Source: an uncultured Rhizobiaceae group bacterium (GTDB taxonomy: Bacteria > Pseudomonadota > Alphaproteobacteria > Rhizobiales > Rhizobiaceae). Taken from it: a stretch of 38,568 nucleotides of DNA. The stretch covers positions 1 through 38,568 of the forward strand of contig CAJQPW010000106.1 of NCBI GenBank assembly GCA_905480295.1, read 5' to 3'. The notes below the pieces were generated by a model. The model saw nothing but the letters and a program-made list of their open reading frames with translations, made no database searches and was not told the origin of the DNA. The position numbers and the translations under genes are program-made. Shown here piece after piece: positions 33,670 to 38,568 of this stretch; the stretch's first letter is position 1, and the number at the start of each line of letters is the position of its first letter.

Positions 33670-35280
33670 TCAAAAATCGGTTGGTGCACCGCCTTCTTCT
33701 TTTCGCCTGGCGACAAAGGCTTGCAGTTCCTCGTCGATGGCGATGTCGATCGCGGGTGGCTCGAATTCCTCCAGAATCTGCTTGTAGATCTTGTTGGCCC
33801 GGTCATGGGTCCAGACCGATCCGCGGTCCTCAAAGTTCTCGTAATTGTTCCAGTCCGACAGGAACGGGTTGTAGAAGGCGGTTTCGTACCGGTCCTGGGT
33901 ATGTTGAATGCCGAAGAAATGACCATTGCTTCCCACTTCCTTCATGGCGTCGAAAGCCAGGGTGGAATCATCAACAACCATCGGATTGAGATAGGCCTGA
34001 AACTGCTGCAGGACTTCGCAATCCATGATGAATTTTTCAAACGAGGCGCACAGCCCACCCTCCAGCCATCCGGCGGCGTGATAGACCACATTGGTGCCGC
34101 TGGTGATCACGGCCCACATGGAATTCATATATTCCCACATGCTTTGCCCGTCCGGCACATTGGCCGCACATACACCCGAAGACCGCATGGGCAGGTTATA
34201 GAAACGGGCCATCTGACCGGTTATTTGCGTGGCGCGCACATAATCGGGGGTGCCAAACGCCGGAGCGCCGGTTTTCATATCGACATTGGATGTGAACGTG
34301 CCGATGGCCGCCGGGCAGCCCGGATTGACGCATTGGATAAGCACGATGGCGATCAGCGCTTCGGCAAGCGATTGGGTCACAGCGCCAACCATGGTGACCG
34401 GTGCCATCGCCCCGGCAAGGGTGAACGGGGTCACAATCGTTGGTTGACCCCTGCGGGCGAGCCGCATCATCCCGTCCAGCATGGGATAGTCATGTTTCAG
34501 CGGGGAGGTGGAATTGATGTTGGTATACATGCGGGGCTGGGCGTTGAATTCTTCATGGGACAGGCCGCCAGCGATCCGGGTCATTTCCATCACATCTTCG
34601 ACGCGCTCCTTGCCCAGGGAATAGGCATGAACGACTTTGTCGGTGAGGATCAGCTTGTCGTAGAGGCAATCCAGATGGCGCACCGACGGGTGAATGTCCA
34701 TGGGTTCCACAGGATAACCGCCGGCGAAATGGATGCAGTTGAAATACTGCGTCAGCCGCATGAAATTTCGATAGTCAGCCTGGGTTCCGGTGCGCCGCCC
34801 GGTATCCAGATCCGAGCAGTTGGGCGGGCTTGATACATTGCCGAAGACCAGGTGGTTTCCGCCAATTGTGATCGTGCGCTCCAGATTGCGGGGGACGATG
34901 GTGAACTGTGAAGGCGTCAGCGCCAGCTTCTCCATCACCATGTCACGGCCCATGCGCACGTTCTGGCCATTTACGGTGGCTCCGTTTTTGCGCAGAATTT
35001 CAGCCGCCTCGTCATTGAGGAATTCAATACCGATCTCTTCCAGGATGCGCATCGCGGTATCGTGGATTTTGGCTACCCCTTCGGCATCTATGGGTTCGGT
35101 AGGTCGATCATTGTTGATGACCGTTTGCCAGGGATATTGTCTGATGGCTGGCCCGCCACGCCGGGAATTTCCCTGTCGCCCTCCGCTGCGCGTCTTGCCT
35201 CGTGTCTTGCCGCGTGTCTGGCCGCGTGTCTTGCCTCGCTTTGGGGTGGTGGTGGCATCCGGTGTTGTGGCGTCGACCAT
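33670..35280 (-). CDS. MttB-family methyltransferase without pyrrolysine, MttB2
   Basis: 536 residues from ATG 35280, with GGGAGG nine bases upstream; the open frame extends to 35400 but lacks a comparable signal. The catalytic barrel is complete and has no stop: GVAKIHDTAMRILEEIGIEF, INSTSPLKHDYPMLDGMM, LAGAMAPVTMVGAVTQSLAE, TGAPAFGTPDYVRATQ, AAGWLEGGLCASFEKFIMDC. It parallels MttB1 but is a distant paralogue. No second corrinoid protein is in the window, so it probably shares the one at 13236. The N-terminus is an Arg/Gly/Lys-rich extension made of RGKT-type tetrapeptides encoded by a 12-bp tandem repeat, followed by SRRGG. It is first gene of the operon with the cupin, DMGDH2 and the dioxygenase. 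The substrate is unknown. Confidence 0.85.
   Translation of the reverse strand: MVDATTPDATTTPKRGKTRGQTRGKTRGKTRSGGRQGNSRRGGPAIRQYPWQTVINNDRPTEPIDAEGVAKIHDTAMRILEEIGIEFLNDEAAEILRKNGATVNGQNVRMGRDMVMEKLALTPSQFTIVPRNLERTITIGGNHLVFGNVSSPPNCSDLDTGRRTGTQADYRNFMRLTQYFNCIHFAGGYPVEPMDIHPSVRHLDCLYDKLILTDKVVHAYSLGKERVEDVMEMTRIAGGLSHEEFNAQPRMYTNINSTSPLKHDYPMLDGMMRLARRGQPTIVTPFTLAGAMAPVTMVGAVTQSLAEALIAIVLIQCVNPGCPAAIGTFTSNVDMKTGAPAFGTPDYVRATQITGQMARFYNLPMRSSGVCAANVPDGQSMWEYMNSMWAVITSGTNVVYHAAGWLEGGLCASFEKFIMDCEVLQQFQAYLNPMVVDDSTLAFDAMKEVGSNGHFFGIQHTQDRYETAFYNPFLSDWNNYENFEDRGSVWTHDRANKIYKQILEEFEPPAIDIAIDEELQAFVARRKEEGGAPTDF
35191..35238. repeat. 12-bp tandem repeat, four units, coding for the RGKT tail of MttB2
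   Basis: Four consecutive 12-base units (35191-35202, 35203-35214, 35215-35226, 35227-35238) of the form TGTCTTGCCGCG with small changes encode RGKT, RGQT, RGKT, RGKT on the minus strand. Such a repeat can change copy number by slippage without breaking the frame. Confidence 0.85.
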
Positions 35281-35355
35281 GTCATCAATCCTCCCGCCGG
35301 CTTGTGTGCCAGCGCCATCATTGTGGATGGCTGATCGGTGTGCAGTGAAAAAGGT

Positions 35356-35381
35356 ACGACGCGGGCCATGAGGAAAGCGAC
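35356..35381 (-). promoter_or_regulatory. Paired GTCGC/GTCGT half-sites upstream of mttB2
   Basis: On the minus strand GTCGC (35381-35377) and GTCGT (35360-35356) lie 21 bp apart in direct orientation, roughly 75-100 bp before ATG 35280. This is the same spacing as at 741-767. The intergenic region to the divergent dehydrogenase start at 35488 holds nothing else I can name. Confidence 0.35.
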
Positions 35382-35487
35382 ATTGCGTTCCGTTTGTCAA
35401 AAAAACGACGCTTTTGCGCCGAATGCACCCTTGTCTTCAACCGGGTGCGTTTGCATTGTCGCGGATCAATTTGCCGGGAATCAACAG

Positions 35488-36450
35488 ATGAGCACCTTTG
35501 CCCTGACCAAACATCCTGCACTGGTGATTGCACCGGGTGCATCGGCCCAGACCGGTCAACATGTGACCAACACAACAGGACCGGAATGCCGGGTGCTGCT
35601 TGTGTGTGATCCGGTTCTCGTTTCACTTGGTCTGGCTGAAAATGTCAGGAATTCGATTGTAGAGGCTGGTCACAGTGTCGCGTTGTTTGATGATCTGCAA
35701 AGCGATCCGAAAGAAGCGTCCGTTGATGCGGCCACGAAAATGGCTTTTGACATGCAGGCAAATTGCGTTGTGGGACTGGGCGGTGGTTCGGCGCTGGATA
35801 CCAGCAAGGTTGTGGCCGTCCTCGCACACAGTGGCGAAGGGTGCGCGGCTTACCGGCTGGCGGAAAAGCAATTGCCCTTTCGCAAAACGGGATTGATTGC
35901 CCTGCCGACAACCGCCGGCACCGGCAGTGAGACAACGGGTACTTCCATCATTTCGCAGGCCGACGGGGTGAAAAACTGGTTCTGGGGGCCTCCATTGAAA
36001 CCAGACATGGCGCTGATGGATCCGGACCTGACCGTTGGACTTCCAAAATTCTGGACCTTCTACACCGGTCTGGACGCCCTGGTTCACAGCATTGAATCGC
36101 GGACCAATCGATTTCGCTTTGATGAAAACGATGCCTTGGCGGAGCAGGGCATCATCCAGGCGGCCAACCATTTGAGAGCAGCAGTCGAACAGCCTGATTC
36201 AATAGAAGCGCGGACTGGCATGATGTTGGCGGCTGCCTATGGCGGTTTGGCGATTGGCAATACCGGTTGTGCGGTTGCCCATAATATTGGCCATGCGCTG
36301 GGGTCACTGGCGCAGGTTCCGCACGGTCGTGCGGTCAGTGTTGCGCTGGCTCAGACGATGGAATGGGCCATTGACGGCAACCGCTCTGCGTTTGACCGCG
36401 TTGGGCAATTGCTGGGCGGGCGAGATGCCGCAGATGTCGAAGACAAATAG
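35488..36450 (+). CDS. Iron-type (group III) alcohol dehydrogenase, interrupted by an in-frame TAG
   Basis: 320 residues from ATG 35488 to TAG at 36448-36450. The nucleotide-binding GGGSALDTSK is at residues 98-107, and the metal ligands fit Asp196, His200, His265 and His279 (compare D196, H200, H263, H277 of FucO). The family oxidises small alcohols with NAD; relatives act on choline or hydroxypropionate. The frame is open for another 61 codons after the TAG and would give 382 residues, a normal family length, so the last helical part is cut off. All metal ligands remain. The start has only a weak GGGAA. It may be a recent nonsense mutation, a sequencing error or a recoded stop. Confidence 0.8.
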   Translation: MSTFALTKHPALVIAPGASAQTGQHVTNTTGPECRVLLVCDPVLVSLGLAENVRNSIVEAGHSVALFDDLQSDPKEASVDAATKMAFDMQANCVVGLGGGSALDTSKVVAVLAHSGEGCAAYRLAEKQLPFRKTGLIALPTTAGTGSETTGTSIISQADGVKNWFWGPPLKPDMALMDPDLTVGLPKFWTFYTGLDALVHSIESRTNRFRFDENDALAEQGIIQAANHLRAAVEQPDSIEARTGMMLAAAYGGLAIGNTGCAVAHNIGHALGSLAQVPHGRAVSVALAQTMEWAIDGNRSAFDRVGQLLGGRDAADVEDK

Positions 36451-36636
36451 CACGAACTGGCAGCAAGTTGCGGAGAAAAGCTGGTTCTTTCACCGGATGA
36501 AAAATCAAAGCTGACCGAACAGGACTTGGCGCGTGACATGGTCTGCAGCGCCAATATTGCAATGTTGGATTCGACGGCGCGAGACGCTTCACAATCTGAT
36601 GTGGAGCACCTCGCGTCGCGCATGTTGTCGGCCTGA
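36451..36636 (+). other. Post-stop remnant of the alcohol dehydrogenase gene
   Basis: Directly after the amber codon, in the same frame, 61 sense codons run to TGA at 36634-36636. They read like the helical C-terminus of group III dehydrogenases (HELAASCGEKLVLSPDEKSK; DLARDMVCSANIAMLDSTAR). No start or ribosome site is obvious, so it is unlikely to be a separate gene. Confidence 0.75.
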
Positions 36637-36648
36637 CGGCCTTAATTT

Positions 36649-38004
36649 TCAGCAACCACCGATGGCAGAACGGCCGGTTCGATTGCCGAGACGGTCGAAT
36701 TCCCAACGGTATTTCTTGCCGCGAAAGCAGCCTTCAACAAACAGGGTCGTCGACTCAGCACCACGTTTTTCAAGTGTTTGCAGAATGTTCAAAACCGAGT
36801 TGGATTTGCAAACTCCCGTTTTGCGGTTGCGCTGAATTTCGCCAAAGGCGTCGATGCGAAGGCTGTGTTTGACTTCATCAAGACAACCTTCTGCTGACCA
36901 TCCCGTGCCCCGACGCTTGATCGACACATTCATATAGTTGAGCTTGGCCAGCTTGGCTGAAAGGCTCTTCTCGGTAACCGGGGGAGCGCACCGACCGACC
37001 CGATCTTCCTTTGTGATTTGGCCAAACCGACCAACGGTCAGTTCAACGAGTACCCGACCTTTACAGGCCTCCACCAGATAGGGTGTGCGGGTGCCTCTGA
37101 GAACCTGAATGCGATCATAGTTCCGCTTTTCCAGCAAACTGGCCAAATTGGCGGGGTCGATTGGACGACGGCAGGGGCCGATGCGTGTTTCGTTTTGTAT
37201 TCTTCCGTAGCGGCCGACCGTTAATTCCAATTTGTCGTTCGCGCGGCAGGCATGAGCGATATAGGGCGGACGGCGCCGTTCTATCACTTCAACCCGCTTA
37301 AAACCTTGTGCTTGCAGGTGTTGCGCAATTTTGTTGGGATCGAGTTGTTCCCGGCAATCGCCAATTCTGCGCTCAGAACGCACCACGCCCCGTCGATTGA
37401 GGTCAACGCGAACGCGCTCGTTATCGCGGCACGCTTCGGCCAGGTATCGTGGCAATTCGGCATCCGTGACGACAATCCGCTTATAGCCTTCGCGGCGCAG
37501 CACGTTGACGATTTGCTGGCGCGTGAGGCCTTGTACAGCGCAGGTCCCGAGGCTTTTGCGATCGGTTATCCGACCACGGCGGTTAAAACTGAACCGGGTC
37601 TTGTTGTTGTTGCGACAGGCCGTGGCGACAATGAGATTTCCATTTCGGCTGGTCTGAATTTGCCTGTAACCTTCTTGCTGCAGCAGGTCATTGGCGTCTT
37701 GCCTGGTGAAACGGGCTGGACGAACAACCGGGCATTCACCAACTTTTTTCTCGCTCGTGATGCGGCCCAAAATGCTGACTTTGACTTGATACTTGTCGGC
37801 GCCTTTACACGCCTCTGTTCGAATGATGGTCAGCCCTCGATTGGTAACCCTAGGATTGGTGTATCCATTGGCTCTGAGCACGCGAAAGATTTCCTGATCA
37901 TCGCCGCCCAGGGTGATGGTTTGAGCGGATGTGATGCTGGGGGCGGCAAGGCCTCCCACCAACAGTGCGGCTGCAACAAGGCAGTGTTTCAAGTTAATTG
38001 GCAT
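36649..38004 (-). CDS. Secreted protein of seven cysteine-paired repeats
   Basis: 451 residues with a Sec-type signal peptide (KHCLVAAALLVGGLAAPSIT, cleavage probably after SAQ) and a strong GGGAGG before ATG 38004. The mature part is seven units of about 50-65 residues. Each has a helix-like LLxxxGYxxI start, then an AC or GC cysteine, a basic beta-like stretch with RxGRI, and a closing GxC. There are thus two cysteines per unit, 14 in all, fitting seven disulfides in the periplasm or outside the cell. The protein is strongly basic. I do not recognise the repeat as a named domain. It converges on the broken dehydrogenase and has no visible tie to methyl metabolism. Confidence 0.8.
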   Translation of the reverse strand: MPINLKHCLVAAALLVGGLAAPSITSAQTITLGGDDQEIFRVLRANGYTNPRVTNRGLTIIRTEACKGADKYQVKVSILGRITSEKKVGECPVVRPARFTRQDANDLLQQEGYRQIQTSRNGNLIVATACRNNNKTRFSFNRRGRITDRKSLGTCAVQGLTRQQIVNVLRREGYKRIVVTDAELPRYLAEACRDNERVRVDLNRRGVVRSERRIGDCREQLDPNKIAQHLQAQGFKRVEVIERRRPPYIAHACRANDKLELTVGRYGRIQNETRIGPCRRPIDPANLASLLEKRNYDRIQVLRGTRTPYLVEACKGRVLVELTVGRFGQITKEDRVGRCAPPVTEKSLSAKLAKLNYMNVSIKRRGTGWSAEGCLDEVKHSLRIDAFGEIQRNRKTGVCKSNSVLNILQTLEKRGAESTTLFVEGCFRGKKYRWEFDRLGNRTGRSAIGGC

Positions 38005-38073
38005 CAGATCCTCCCGCCAAGTTGTGGTTTGGGTGCGTCATATCTGAAGATGACGTAAGGTAATTTGTCAAAT

Positions 38074-38427
38074 TTAGGCCGTCCCTTTTGATTGGTTTTG
38101 TTCGCTGTCGCGGGTGCGTTCCGGCTGTGCCGGATGCCCGATTCTAAAAACACCCCTGATTGCTGCCGGGTCGATAATCTTGCCTTTGCGGTAAATTGAC
38201 GCTTCTCCGTTCTGCGCCAGGGAAACAGCAACGCGGCGAATCGGTTTCATCAGCGTGCGCCATTGCTTTTCATCGTTGCCCATCAGGCTGCGGGCTATGT
38301 CGGTGGGGCCGATTGTCTTGCCGGTGTCGACGCTGCCAAGCTGGTCCAGGATCGCGCGACGGATAGAATCATCATGGATGGCCCCGGACGGGAGCGGTGC
38401 AGATTCGGTCGGATTGAAAACCGTCAT
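38074..38427 (-). CDS. DUF3253-like small protein
   Basis: 117 residues from ATG 38427 with no clear ribosome site. The core (RRAILDQLGSVDTGKTIGPT; KQWRTLMKPIRRVAVSLAQN; IYRKGKIIDPAAIRGVFRIG) fits the DUF3253 family, a winged-helix-like domain of unknown function. It has no signal peptide or membrane segment. It lies 69 bases upstream of, and on the same strand as, the secreted repeat protein. Confidence 0.7.
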   Translation of the reverse strand: MTVFNPTESAPLPSGAIHDDSIRRAILDQLGSVDTGKTIGPTDIARSLMGNDEKQWRTLMKPIRRVAVSLAQNGEASIYRKGKIIDPAAIRGVFRIGHPAQPERTRDSEQNQSKGTA

Positions 38428-38515
38428 AAAAAATATCTACGGATTGCTGTTGCAAGTCCGATGCCTACCAATTGCTTGGTCATTTCACCTTAGGATCAGG
38501 ACTCGTTAAATCCAC

Positions 38516-38568
38516 CATATTACGATTGCTGCGATCGTGATTGCTGCCATGAAGATGTCCGCTCTTCG
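38516..38568 (-). CDS. C-terminal end of a membrane protein (cut by window edge)
   Basis: From the right edge a minus-strand frame reads RRADIFMAAITIAAIVIWWI and ends at TAA (38518-38516). The strongly hydrophobic end suggests the last helix of a membrane protein. Only 17 codons are visible and the call rests on composition. Confidence 0.3.

Noticed and set aside
33550..34833. 427-codon plus-strand open frame over mttB2
   Set aside because: It is antisense to the conserved MttB2 barrel and has low-complexity His/Gly-rich sequence with no recognisable domain.
35191..35238. CRISPR-like or regulatory repeat
   Set aside because: The 12-bp units are contiguous, in frame, and encode RGKT in MttB2; there are no spacers.
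33670..35280. Pyrrolysine codon in an MttB-family gene
   Set aside because: Both mttB genes run through without an in-frame TAG, so they belong to the non-pyrrolysine group.
36451..36636. Separate small gene after the alcohol dehydrogenase
   Set aside because: It has no start codon with a ribosome site near its beginning and continues the dehydrogenase frame and C-terminal sequence.

Overview
The window looks like a chromosomal segment of a marine-type alphaproteobacterium. This is inferred from gene families and codon style (moderately high GC, DMSP-lyase homologues, rhizobial/roseobacter-type desaturases, a GlxA/GbdR-type AraC regulator, a tandem glycine riboswitch before gcvT, and SamR-like palindromes before methionine-cycle genes). 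I saw no rRNA, tRNA, CRISPR array, insertion sequence or phage gene. Both edges cut genes: a HAD/UbiA-type protein on the left and a short membrane-protein tail on the right.

Most of the window is devoted to taking methyl groups off quaternary onium compounds and burning or re-using them. Positions 863-8996 hold a dimethylglycine/sarcosine-dehydrogenase-type flavoprotein (DMGDH1), a GbdR-like AraC regulator, a two-gene ABC exporter and a RACo-type 2Fe-2S corrinoid activator. Positions 9058-15790 hold the corrinoid core: an MtgA-type methyl-THF:corrinoid methyltransferase, metF, a second MTHFR-like protein, a small 'virulence factor' family protein, a DUF1638 protein, the corrinoid (MtgC/MttC-type) protein and a non-pyrrolysine MttB-family methyltransferase. 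Positions 15968-18604 are an unrelated-looking ECF sigma/von Willebrand pair. Positions 18799-23881 hold a ferredoxin with a QueG/MMACHC-like N-terminal half, a betaine-homocysteine-type methyltransferase, a desaturase plus PhnD-like protein, and a DddP DMSP lyase.

Positions 24028-28561 are the glycine-riboswitch-controlled gcvT-gcvH-gcvP operon, followed by a second desaturase. Positions 35280-29760 (minus strand) form a tight operon: a second MttB, a cupin of the DMSP-lyase family, a second DMGDH and a phytanoyl-CoA-dioxygenase-like protein. After this come an iron-type alcohol dehydrogenase broken by an in-frame TAG, a secreted seven-repeat cysteine-paired protein and a DUF3253 protein.

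Inferred flow: MttB moves a methyl from a betaine to the corrinoid protein, MtgA moves it to THF, and RACo repairs oxidised cobalt. MetF, run in reverse, oxidises methyl-THF to methylene-THF. The dimethylglycine product goes through the two flavoproteins to glycine, which the glycine cleavage system oxidises. The homocysteine methyltransferase offers a second exit for methyl groups.

The most striking unexplained signals are these. (1) Arg/Gly-rich tails occur on four enzymes that must dock with the corrinoid protein, plus the homocysteine methyltransferase, while the corrinoid protein has a strongly acidic N-terminus. (2) GTCGC half-sites at about 10.5/21-bp spacing recur upstream of cluster genes. 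(3) The dehydrogenase amber codon is followed by 61 intact codons.
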